Shown here in pieces: positions 7,848-15,216 of a DNA stretch of 64,000 bases. Origin of the DNA: an uncultured Oscillospiraceae bacterium (GTDB taxonomy: Bacteria > Bacillota > Clostridia > Oscillospirales > Acutalibacteraceae); NCBI GenBank assembly GCA_900540275.1, contig UQFO01000001.1, positions 124,001 to 188,000 of the forward strand, read 5' to 3'. The stretch's first letter is position 1, and each line of letters starts with the position of its first letter. Both the position numbers and the translations under genes were made by a program. The notes beneath the pieces were generated by a model that searched no databases, had not been told where the DNA came from, and worked only from the letters and a program-made list of their open reading frames with translations.

Positions 7848-8322
7848 TTTTGAATACAACAAAGATGCTTGGAGAGCATCTCAGGTTAGAAATATGGGAA
7901 AAGTAGATGAGAGTTCAACCTTTTCTGACAATGATTGGGAAGAAGTAAAAGAAAAAAGTGACACAAAAATTAAAGAGTGGATAGATAACCAAATGGCTAA
8001 GCGCTCTTGTCTTGTAGTTTTAATTGGAGCAACGACATCAGGTCGGAAATGGATAAAGTACGAAATAGAAAAGGCTTATGAGTTAAATAAAGGCATTGTA
8101 GGAATTTACATTCATAACCTTAAAGATGCAGATGGGAACCAAACGTCAAAGGGTAGCAATCCTTTCTACCAGTTCTATATTGGCGAAGAAAGTAAACGCC
8201 TTTCTAATTACGTTACTTGTTTTGACTCAAGCTATAAGACAAGCACTTACGTATACGATGATATTAAAGATAACATTGAAGATTTAATTGAAAATGCCCT
8301 TGCAAATAAAGCGCCAAGATAA
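7825..8322 (+). CDS. thsB1: Thoeris TIR protein ThsB (first copy)
   Basis: A 165-residue TIR-domain protein of the DUF1863/ThsB type: strand 'VFFSFEYNKDAWRASQVRN', then 'CLVVLIGATTSGRKWIKYEIEKAYE', with Glu80 at the expected catalytic place of TIR NAD-processing enzymes. It starts at TTG 7825, eight bases after GGGAGGG and inside the end of thsA; ATG 7801 is possible but lacks a ribosome site. In known systems ThsB recognises a phage cue and makes the cyclic ADP-ribose-type signal for ThsA. The residues from 'HNLKD' to the end are a family-specific extension. Confidence 0.88.
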   Translation: MKRQVFFSFEYNKDAWRASQVRNMGKVDESSTFSDNDWEEVKEKSDTKIKEWIDNQMAKRSCLVVLIGATTSGRKWIKYEIEKAYELNKGIVGIYIHNLKDADGNQTSKGSNPFYQFYIGEESKRLSNYVTCFDSSYKTSTYVYDDIKDNIEDLIENALANKAPR

Positions 8323-8375
8323 AACTAGATTTTTTAAAAAACTGTATTAAAAATAAGGAATGGAGATAATGTCAT

Positions 8376-8987
8376 ATGGCACATAAAACTTTTATTTCGT
8401 ACAAATATAGCGAGGCACAAAATTTGCGTGATGATATTATTGACGCATTGGGCGATGATGCTACTTATTACCAAGGGGAAACTTCCGATTCTCCTGATTT
8501 AACTGATACATCTACGGAAAATATTAAGAATAACCTAAGGGACATGATGTATGACACATCTGTTACGATTGTAATTATATCTCCTAACATGAAAGATAGC
8601 AAATGGATTGATTGGGAAATTGAATATTGTCTTAAGAATAACACCCGGAAAGGAAGAACTTCTCATACCAATGGCGTGGTTGGAGTTATTATGAAACAAA
8701 ATGGAAGTTATGATTGGTTTAAGAGTATATCCAAGAAAGCTGATGGTTGTGAATCTTCAAGTTATGATGAAAGTAAAGTATATTCAATAATCAATAATAA
8801 TCGTTTCAATCAAAATCCCAAAAAATATAGTTGTGATGTTTGTAAAACTGTTGATGCGTTAACAGGCTCATATATCGCTTATGTTGAAGAAGAAACATTT
8901 CTTTCTAACCCTTCAAAGTACATAGATAATGCATATGATAAAAGTGAAAATGATGCCGATGGATATGATATCGTAAAAACTCGTTGA
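8376..8987 (+). CDS. thsB2: Second Thoeris-associated TIR protein (ThsB2)
   Basis: A 203-residue TIR-like protein: 'KTFISYKYSEAQNLRDDI' at the N-terminus, 'VTIVIISPNMKDSKWIDWEIEY' at residues 63-84 and Glu81 at the catalytic position. It is clearly different from the first ThsB in sequence and length, including an insertion after 'TNGVVGVI' and a C-terminal half rich in Asn, Ser and Asp. It is the third gene of the Thoeris operon, 53 bases after thsB1 with an AAGGAATGGAG ribosome site. Thoeris loci with several ThsB genes are known and are thought to widen the range of phages recognised; that role here is inference. Confidence 0.82.
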   Translation: MAHKTFISYKYSEAQNLRDDIIDALGDDATYYQGETSDSPDLTDTSTENIKNNLRDMMYDTSVTIVIISPNMKDSKWIDWEIEYCLKNNTRKGRTSHTNGVVGVIMKQNGSYDWFKSISKKADGCESSSYDESKVYSIINNNRFNQNPKKYSCDVCKTVDALTGSYIAYVEEETFLSNPSKYIDNAYDKSENDADGYDIVKTR

Positions 8988-9137
8988 GTTTAGGGCCTTT
9001 TACAAATTAGCGATAACACCCCCTTGATAGCTTTTTGATAACAGAAGTTTAGTAAATCCTGTATGGTATGGATAATTGGTATTAAATTGAGCAAATGAGA
9101 ATCAAATCACCCAAACAAAATTGTTTAGAACCTGTAT

Positions 9138-9440
9138 TCATTTAGCGAGTGGGAGTAAGCTATAAAATCCCGGATGCTCGCTAAACAAGGGGGTTCCGGG
9201 GTTCTTATTTGCCTTTTGATAACAGGAGCATTTTTGGCACTTATTGTGGATAGCGAACGGCTTGTAAGTGTCTGTAAGCTCCAACCATATAAAACGGTCT
9301 TGCTGATTTTCGTTCAGCAAGACCGTTTTATAATTTTCTGTTTTCCGCCATAAAACGTCAGGCTCACATTTTCCGCAATCGTCGAAATTCCTCGGCCGGT
9401 TCAGTTCCCATTCAAAGTATTCGGCGTTGGGAACCACCAA
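9138..9440 (-). pseudogene. Possible decayed cysteine-rich small protein
   Basis: The minus frame codes for about 100 residues from a TTG at 9440 and stays open upstream to about 9510, but no start codon with a ribosome site is visible. The translation looks protein-like rather than random: CGKC, a CQKCSC cluster that could bind zinc, and a stretch 'NAEYFEWELNRPRNFDDC'. A long hairpin lies inside it. I read it as a remnant or an unusual small gene; I do not recognise the family. Confidence 0.3.
9288..9332. repeat. 19-bp perfect inverted repeat (hairpin)
   Basis: Arms at 9288-9306 (TATAAAACGGTCTTGCTGA) and 9314-9332 are perfect inverse complements around a 7-base loop (TTTTCGT). The stem ends in T-runs on both strands, so it could act as a bidirectional terminator between the defence cargo and the next genes. 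Confidence 0.6.
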
Positions 9441-9590
9441 ACAGAGAGAACAGGCAGGGAAAGCCAGAAAACGGCTACGGTTCTCTTTCAGCCGTGATGA
9501 ACTGTAAGAAAAGTAGATTTATGCGCAGTCCTGTGATATACTGTTTTCAAATAACAGAGAGGCAAATCGGAATTTGAAAGGAGCAATAAT

Positions 9591-10055
9591 TTGAAACACA
9601 CTTGTATGGTTATAGCGGTAGCAGACATTCATACCGCAAGAAATTTTTACGAAGATTTGTTCGGACTGGAAATTTATCAGGATTACGGAATAAATATATC
9701 CTTTACCTGTGGCTTGGCTTTGCAGCAAGACTTTAATTGGCTTGTCGGTTTACCCAAAGAAAACGTATTGAAAAAATCCAATAATATAGAAATATGCTTT
9801 GAGGAACAGGACTTTGACGGTTTCTTGAATAAGCTAAAAAAGTATCCTGACATTGAGTACTTAGGGGAAGTCATTGAGCATGATTGGGGGCAGCGCGTTA
9901 TCAGATTTTATGATTTAGACGGACATATCATAGAGGTTGGAGAAGATATGAAAATGGTAATAAATCGCTTTCTTGCCTCTGGTATGACGATAGAAGAAGT
10001 ATCGGTAAAAATGGATGCCTCTATTGAGGATTTAACAAAACTGCTGAATAACTAG
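9591..10055 (+). CDS. VOC-family (glyoxalase/bleomycin-resistance fold) protein
   Basis: A 154-residue protein starting at TTG 9591 with GAAAGGAG seven bases upstream. Residues 1-120 fit one VOC module: 'CMVIAVADIHTARNFYEDLFGLEIYQDYG', and near the end of the module 'GQRVIRFYDLDGHIIEVGE', where the final Glu is a usual metal ligand. Residues 120-154 add a short helical tail. Members include dioxygenases, glyoxalases and drug-binding proteins; the substrate cannot be told from sequence. A TATACT box lies about 60 bases upstream but a convincing -35 is missing. Confidence 0.75.
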   Translation: MKHTCMVIAVADIHTARNFYEDLFGLEIYQDYGINISFTCGLALQQDFNWLVGLPKENVLKKSNNIEICFEEQDFDGFLNKLKKYPDIEYLGEVIEHDWGQRVIRFYDLDGHIIEVGEDMKMVINRFLASGMTIEEVSVKMDASIEDLTKLLNN

Positions 10056-10195
10056 ATTCCGGTTTTGCTCTGTGGTAATCAGGGGGGCAAGCCATAAAGT
10101 GATTGCCTGCCCTCTATGTTTTTGGACAGGTCTATAATACTATAAAAATGAATATGAGATAATAATCAATTTGTCAACAGAAAGAAAGGTTAAAT

Positions 10196-11077
10196 ATGGG
10201 TTATTTGAACGTAGCGTTACTCCAAATTGCACCTGCGGGAGGTTTGGCCGGTAATCTAGAAAAAGGAACAGCGGCTTGTAAAAGTGCGAAGTCTATGGGG
10301 GCGGATATTGCATTGTTCCCAGAGATGTGGAGCAATGGCTACAATATCTATGACAGACCTGCAGAAGAATGGCAAGCGGAAGCGATACCCGCGGACAGCG
10401 ATTTTATAAACACATTCGGCAGACTTGCTAAAGAGCTTCGTATGGCAATCGGAATCACATATCTTGAGAAATGCGAAACCGGTCCCAAAAATTCAATTGC
10501 CCTGTTTGACCGCAATGGCAGCCGTGTTATAGATTATTCAAAGGTACATACCTGCGATTTTGATGTGGAGCGGGCTCTCACGCCGGGGAGCGATTTTTAT
10601 GTTGCTGACTTGGATACAGATACCGGCATTGTTAAGGTTGGCATTATGATATGCTATGACCGGGAGTTTCCCGAGAGCGCTAGAATATTGATGCTCAAAG
10701 GTGCGGAAATCGTGTTGGTTCCAAATGCCTGTTCAATGGAGATTAACCGCCTTTCCCAGCTCCGCGGCAGAGCCTTTGAAAATATGATGGGCATCGCCAC
10801 CTGCAATTATCCGAAAGCGGTACAAGGCTGCAATGGACATTCAAGCGCATTTGATGGAGTGGCATATCGTCCAAAATCAGCCAGCAAACAAGATATGTGT
10901 ATTTTGGAAGCTTGTGGAGAGGAAGGCGTTTATATTGCGGATTTTGACCTTGCGATGATTCGAGATTACCGAAACAATGAAGTACACAGTAATGCGTTCA
11001 GGCAGCCCCAAAAATATCACTTACTGATTGAAGAAGATGTCAAAGCACCGTTTGTCAGAGCTTCTCGCAGAAAATAA
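10196..11077 (+). CDS. Carbon-nitrogen hydrolase (nitrilase superfamily)
   Basis: A 293-residue enzyme with the Glu-Lys-Cys triad of the nitrilase superfamily: Glu in 'LFPEMWSNGY', Lys in 'YSKVHTCDFD' and Cys in 'IMICYDREFPE'. Proteins of this type hydrolyse amides such as N-carbamoylputrescine or omega-amides to an acid plus ammonia. The substrate is not clear, and the neighbours do not help because the gene stands alone. An AGAAAGG ribosome site precedes ATG 10196. A hairpin between this gene and the opposing ABC genes closes the unit. Confidence 0.8.
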   Translation: MGYLNVALLQIAPAGGLAGNLEKGTAACKSAKSMGADIALFPEMWSNGYNIYDRPAEEWQAEAIPADSDFINTFGRLAKELRMAIGITYLEKCETGPKNSIALFDRNGSRVIDYSKVHTCDFDVERALTPGSDFYVADLDTDTGIVKVGIMICYDREFPESARILMLKGAEIVLVPNACSMEINRLSQLRGRAFENMMGIATCNYPKAVQGCNGHSSAFDGVAYRPKSASKQDMCILEACGEEGVYIADFDLAMIRDYRNNEVHSNAFRQPQKYHLLIEEDVKAPFVRASRRK

Positions 11078-11263
11078 TTTCTTTGAGACGATAAGTTTTC
11101 ACTTTGATTTTTATAAACTGTAACAAAGCGTAATAAAGAGTTAAAAGCACTATTTCAGCGTGTTCCATGTTTTTTTGTATTTTAATAAGGCGTATTTTGC
11201 GTAATGCAGAATTCTATATCAAATAACGCTTCTGCTGTTTTTTATAAGCAGGGGTATAAGAAA

Positions 11264-11297
11264 AAGGGCGGCAATCCTTGCTTGGATTGCCGCCCTT
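11264..11297 (-). terminator. Terminator between the nitrilase gene and the ABC exporter operon
   Basis: A 14-bp perfect stem (11264-11277 with 11284-11297, loop TTGCTT). On the minus strand a T-rich run follows (TTTCTTATAC), so it is the intrinsic terminator of the ABC operon; on the plus strand it may also stop nitrilase transcripts. Confidence 0.8.
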
Positions 11298-11309
11298 CCA
11301 CAATGAAAT

Positions 11310-12503
11310 TTATAACGGTAAGTCTTTTTTGGAAAATCTTACGGCGCCAATCGTATAGCAAGCGATTGCGATAACTGCTAAAACCAGCAGCTTCCAAACA
11401 AATGAGGTATCCACGTTTCCTGTACCGACGGTTGACAGGGAATTTACATCATACAATCCGACCAATGTCAGCCTGTTGAAGATACTCAGCTCCTTAACGC
11501 CCATGCCGGTGTTGACCATATTTTCTGAGCCAAACAGGCCAATCATGGACGCAAGGAAAAACCAAACCGCAAGCCCGCCGCCGAAAGCCATTGATTTTTT
11601 GCTCTGTGAGAACAGGCAGCTTCCCATATAGCAAATACCGCATACTGCCTCAACCAGAATATACATACCGCCAAACAAAGCAAGCATTCCCGCTACGTTT
11701 ACTTCGTCATAAAACATAAATGAGGTTCCTATCCGGGTTGCGCATACCACGGCAATCATCAAAAGCGGTACAATAAGCATAAACACCAATTGCGTTATGG
11801 CAACAGCAGAGCGTTTGGTCGGCGTAGACAGAACATACGCCATGGAGCCACGGTCTACCTGGTTCGCAATCAGAGAATTTGCCAAAATGACAATAAGGAT
11901 AAAAATCGGCAGCAAGCCCATTGCGGTATAATACATCTGGTTCATCATAGCCGCAGGATCCATTTCACTCATCTTCTCAACCATTTCTGATGAAACACCC
12001 ATCATGTCCAGCGTGATTGTAAGCATTCCGGAAACTGTCAGCTCCTCCTTGTCAAACACGCCTTCCGACTGTTTCAAGGCATATACATATTCAAACTGCT
12101 TTACATATTTATCAAGGCTGATGCCGGACTGTGACAACCCATCGATTGCAGATTGAAAGCCTTCTATACTGAGGTCCATTGCTGCCTGCTTATTCAGCAT
12201 TCCAAAAGCTGTCTCATAAACGGCTTTATTATTACCATTTGCAAAATCGTCATATGACAGCTCCTGCTGCGTCATCGTATCATACGCTGCAAGCGCTCCG
12301 AGGTAAGTATAAAAGCTTTCCTGGTATTCTGTGACATCAACATCGGATTTTTCGGTCGCCATCATACTCATGGCATAATTCATAACATTTCCTAAAAGTA
12401 CCATGATAAGTAAAATAGCAAGACACAATGCCCAGTTGGATTTGATATTCTGCCTCATTAACGGCTTTGAGAAAAACCGCGCTGTTTTTTTAGTTGTTTC
12501 CAT
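11310..12503 (-). CDS. ABC-2 type transporter permease
   Basis: A 397-residue membrane protein: one N-terminal membrane helix ('WALCLAILLIMVLLGNVM'), a large outer loop (about 55-190), then five or so helices from about 195 to the C-terminus ('LLPIFILIVILANSLI', 'LVFMLIVPLLMIAVVC', 'GGMYILVEAVCGICYMG'). This is the fold of ABC-2 permeases for drug or lipid-type exporters. It is the last gene of a three-gene operon behind two ATPases, with a 14-base overlap to its neighbour. The substrate is unknown. The TetR gene upstream suggests induction by a small toxic molecule. Confidence 0.82.
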   Translation of the reverse strand: METTKKTARFFSKPLMRQNIKSNWALCLAILLIMVLLGNVMNYAMSMMATEKSDVDVTEYQESFYTYLGALAAYDTMTQQELSYDDFANGNNKAVYETAFGMLNKQAAMDLSIEGFQSAIDGLSQSGISLDKYVKQFEYVYALKQSEGVFDKEELTVSGMLTITLDMMGVSSEMVEKMSEMDPAAMMNQMYYTAMGLLPIFILIVILANSLIANQVDRGSMAYVLSTPTKRSAVAITQLVFMLIVPLLMIAVVCATRIGTSFMFYDEVNVAGMLALFGGMYILVEAVCGICYMGSCLFSQSKKSMAFGGGLAVWFFLASMIGLFGSENMVNTGMGVKELSIFNRLTLVGLYDVNSLSTVGTGNVDTSFVWKLLVLAVIAIACYTIGAVRFSKKDLPL

Positions 12504-13407
12504 TTTGGATGAGTCCCTCCTTATATGTGCTCATAAACTGCTGCTGCAAAGAGCGGTGAATCTCCTGTAAATTAACGATTGGATAATCCTTGAGTGAATG
12601 AAACAACGCGTCCAGCTGCTGGATTTTACAAAGAATGGTACAACTTTTTGCGTCTATGCTTTCAGTCTTGAACTCCGCATTTTCAATAAAGCGTTGTTTT
12701 TCGGATGCCTGCTCAAATTCTACGGTAAAATTTTTAACAGTTGGATGGCGTAAATCATACAGAGATGTTGTAGCGATGATATGTCCGTCCTTAATCATGG
12801 CAACCCTGTCGCATACCGCTTCAATTTCCTCAAATATGTGGCTGGACATAAACACGGTATGTCCTTTTTGTTTTTCTTCACGAATCAGTTCCAAAAATGC
12901 CTCCCGCATCAGTGGGTCGAGCCCGGTGGTCGGTTCGTCCAACACGAGGATTTCTTTTTCTCCCATCAGTGCGGCAACAATTGCGGTCTTTTGTTTCATT
13001 CCTTTGGACATTCTTTTTAAATTAGCGGTTGGGTCAAGCTGTAACAGCTCGATAACATGATTCATATATTCAAAATCCGTTACGCCGAGATACTTCGCCT
13101 GCGTTTTCAGGAATTCAGTTCCTGTTTTCAACGCAGGAAAAGCAATTTCGCCAGGAACATAGCTGACATTTTTCATAATATCAGCGGACTGAGTCCAGGA
13201 ATCTAAGCCGTTTATGGAAGAAATGCCGCTGTCCGGCTTGATAAATCCCATCATATTGCGAATAGTCGTCGTCTTTCCCGAACCATTCGTTCCGATAAAG
13301 CCGAAAACCTCGCCCTTATGGACTTCGATATCGATATCAAACACGCCGCGGCTTTTGCCGTAATCCTTTGTCAGGTCACTCGTTTTTATAATAATATCGT
13401 TCATCAC
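12490..13407 (-). CDS. ABC transporter ATP-binding protein (second of a pair)
   Basis: A 305-residue ABC ATPase: Walker A GTNGSGKT, signature 'MSKGMKQK' (a variant of LSGGQ, common in ABC-2 exporters of the DrrA/CcmA kind), Walker B 'ILVLDEPTTGLDP' and a C-terminal extension of about 90 residues. It overlaps its partner gene by four bases upstream and the permease downstream. The two ATPases are related but not identical, so they may act as a heterodimer with the single permease. Confidence 0.88.
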   Translation of the reverse strand: MMNDIIIKTSDLTKDYGKSRGVFDIDIEVHKGEVFGFIGTNGSGKTTTIRNMMGFIKPDSGISSINGLDSWTQSADIMKNVSYVPGEIAFPALKTGTEFLKTQAKYLGVTDFEYMNHVIELLQLDPTANLKRMSKGMKQKTAIVAALMGEKEILVLDEPTTGLDPLMREAFLELIREEKQKGHTVFMSSHIFEEIEAVCDRVAMIKDGHIIATTSLYDLRHPTVKNFTVEFEQASEKQRFIENAEFKTESIDAKSCTILCKIQQLDALFHSLKDYPIVNLQEIHRSLQQQFMSTYKEGLIQNGNN

Positions 13408-14315
13408 TTCACCCCCTCAAAAATTTTATCCTCATGATAAAACTGCATGAAGTAATCTTCTAAAGAAAAGGGGAACTCTGTGAAATCCTTGATATGAAAC
13501 TGGGAAATATCAGCAAGAAATGAATTGATTTCGCTGCTTTTAAGCTGAATTCTTGCACGAAGCTTATGCTCGTTCACAGAAGTATAGCGGTAAGAGTGAG
13601 ATGTAAACTCCCGCCACTGGTTTTTATCGTCGAAAGTAACCCTGTAAATTTTGTCGCTTTCTTTTTTTAACACCTCGGGGTCGAATTCCGAAACGATTTT
13701 TCCATCCCGGATAATTGCAATCCGGTCGCATGAAGCATCTACTTCATGAAAAATGTGGGAGGACAGGAATATCGTTTTACCCCTCTTCTTTACCGTAAGA
13801 ATGTAATCGATGAAGATTTCCTGCATAATCGGGTCGAGGCCGGAGGTCGGTTCATCCAGAATCAATATCTTTGGGTCGTGCATAAAAGCGGTCACAACCG
13901 CCAGCTTGCGCTTTGTACCAAGGCTCATTTGCTTTAAGCCAATATTGGGGTCAAGCTCAAATCTTTCCAGTAATTTCCCCAGGTAGGAAGTGTCTGTTAA
14001 GCCCCTCATTTTCTTTTGCATTACTAAAAACTGTGTACCTGTCATTCCGGTGGGTAAAGCAATCTCACCGGGCAGATAACCGATGTTACGCTGCAGCTCC
14101 GCCGAGTATTCCCAACTGTCCTTCCCGTCAATGACCGTGCTTCCGCGCTGTGGTTTTGAAAATCCCATTAGATGCCTGATGGTTGTGCTTTTACCCGCCC
14201 CGTTTGGGCCGAGAAATCCAAAGCACTCTCCTTCATCCACATGGGCGGATACGTCGAACACACCTCTGCCGTGTCCATAATCTTTTGTCAATCTATTGAC
14301 TTCAATAACCGACAT
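13404..14315 (-). CDS. ABC transporter ATP-binding protein (first of a pair)
   Basis: A 303-residue ABC ATPase with Walker A GPNGAGKS, signature 'MSLGTKRK', Walker B 'ILILDEPTSGLDP' and H-loop 'FLSSHIFHEVD'. It is the first gene of the exporter operon, preceded on the minus strand by GGAGAG. The divergent TetR-type gene lies 163 bases away with a long palindrome between them. The likely role is to power the exporter encoded by the third gene; the cargo is unknown. Confidence 0.88.
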   Translation of the reverse strand: MSVIEVNRLTKDYGHGRGVFDVSAHVDEGECFGFLGPNGAGKSTTIRHLMGFSKPQRGSTVIDGKDSWEYSAELQRNIGYLPGEIALPTGMTGTQFLVMQKKMRGLTDTSYLGKLLERFELDPNIGLKQMSLGTKRKLAVVTAFMHDPKILILDEPTSGLDPIMQEIFIDYILTVKKRGKTIFLSSHIFHEVDASCDRIAIIRDGKIVSEFDPEVLKKESDKIYRVTFDDKNQWREFTSHSYRYTSVNEHKLRARIQLKSSEINSFLADISQFHIKDFTEFPFSLEDYFMQFYHEDKIFEGVK

Positions 14316-14393
14316 TTGTATCTCTCCGATCTTCGCCTTGAATTATGCAACAGTATGTTGTACAATTGCCATTATAGACAAATATACGCGGTT

Positions 14394-14430
14394 CATCAAG
14401 CAACAATGTTAAACACACTGTTGCTTGATG
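14394..14430. promoter_or_regulatory. Palindromic operator between the exporter operon and tetR gene
   Basis: Arms CATCAAGCAACA (14394-14405) and TGTTGCTTGATG (14419-14430) are perfect 12-bp inverse complements with a 13-base centre. A second, shorter palindrome CAACAGTATGTTG lies at about 14348-14360. Both lie between the divergent genes and are the natural binding sites for the TetR-family protein. Confidence 0.7.
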
Positions 14431-14478
14431 CTGAAAGCGGATTTCTGTAAAGTTAGAATAGGGAAAGGGGTGGGCACT

Positions 14479-15057
14479 GTGAAAAAACAGCCGGAAGTTA
14501 CTGCCGCCACAAGGCAAAAATTAATGGATGCGTTTTGGTCAATCTATAAAGAGAAAGCAATTGATAAAATATCAATTGCCGAAATCACAAGGATAACAGG
14601 GAATAACAGAGGGACCTTTTATCACTATTTCAAAGATGCCTACGATGTTCTGGAGCAGATAGAAGATGGTTTGATTAAGCAGGTGAATACGGAAGTAAAA
14701 GAGGCTTTGAGCAATTATGCTTTTAAAGAAGACGCAAGAGACATCAATCTGCTGTATTCCTTCAGTGCGCCGATTTTCAAAAGACATGAAGAAAAATTAT
14801 TTACCTTGCTCGGCAAAGACGGAGATCCCAAATTTACAAGTAAATTCAAAGAAAACTTCCGGTCTATGCTTATCCATTTTTGGAATTTGCCGGAAGAAAC
14901 AAAATATTTGGATTATCTGATGGAATATACCTACTCTGCCATGATCGGGCTGATGGCAAAATGGTATGAAAACGGAAACGATTTGACAAATGATGAGTTT
15001 TTAAAAATGGCGCAGGGCTTGGTCGCAAACGGGGTTTTGGGTTATTTGAAAAAATAA
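14479..15057 (+). CDS. TetR/AcrR-family transcriptional regulator
   Basis: A 192-residue regulator with an N-terminal HTH ('KISIAEITRITGNNRGTFYHYFKDAYDVL' region, residues about 30-58), in which 'GTFYHYF' is the TetR signature. The rest is a helical ligand-binding domain. The start is GTG 14479, eight bases after GAAAGGGG; an upstream ATG at 14425 lies within the palindromic operator and is less likely. It is divergent from an ABC exporter operon, so it most likely represses the exporter until its substrate is present. Confidence 0.85.
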   Translation: MKKQPEVTAATRQKLMDAFWSIYKEKAIDKISIAEITRITGNNRGTFYHYFKDAYDVLEQIEDGLIKQVNTEVKEALSNYAFKEDARDINLLYSFSAPIFKRHEEKLFTLLGKDGDPKFTSKFKENFRSMLIHFWNLPEETKYLDYLMEYTYSAMIGLMAKWYENGNDLTNDEFLKMAQGLVANGVLGYLKK

Positions 15058-15158
15058 TGGATTGTGCATTGCAGAAAAGCCTGACGATAAAGATACCACG
15101 CGGCTTAAAAAGCCCCGTCCAAACACGCGGTAATGTATTTTGAGCGGACTTTTTTCTG

Positions 15159-15187
15159 TTGACCGGCTCAGGCAAGTATGCTAATAT
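15159..15187 (+). promoter_or_regulatory. Promoter of the pyruvyl transferase-like gene
   Basis: TTGACC (15159-15164), a 17-base spacer and TAATAT (15182-15187), about 30 bases before the start codon. Confidence 0.55.
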
Positions 15188-15216
15188 CAAAGCATCAAAC
15201 GAACCGGGAGCTTGCT

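Larger units (their letters stand above)
8988..9590. other. AT-rich gap after the Thoeris operon, probable element edge or scar
   Basis: About 600 bases with no well-supported gene. A 9-bp inverted pair TTTAGCGAG (9141-9149)/CTCGCTAAA (9177-9185), two copies of 'TTTTGATAACAG' (about 9032 and 9217), and a long perfect hairpin (9288-9332) are present. A weak minus-strand frame covers 9138-9500. Composition changes across this stretch, so the right end of the mobile element may lie here, but I find no duplicated attachment site within the window. Confidence 0.4.
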
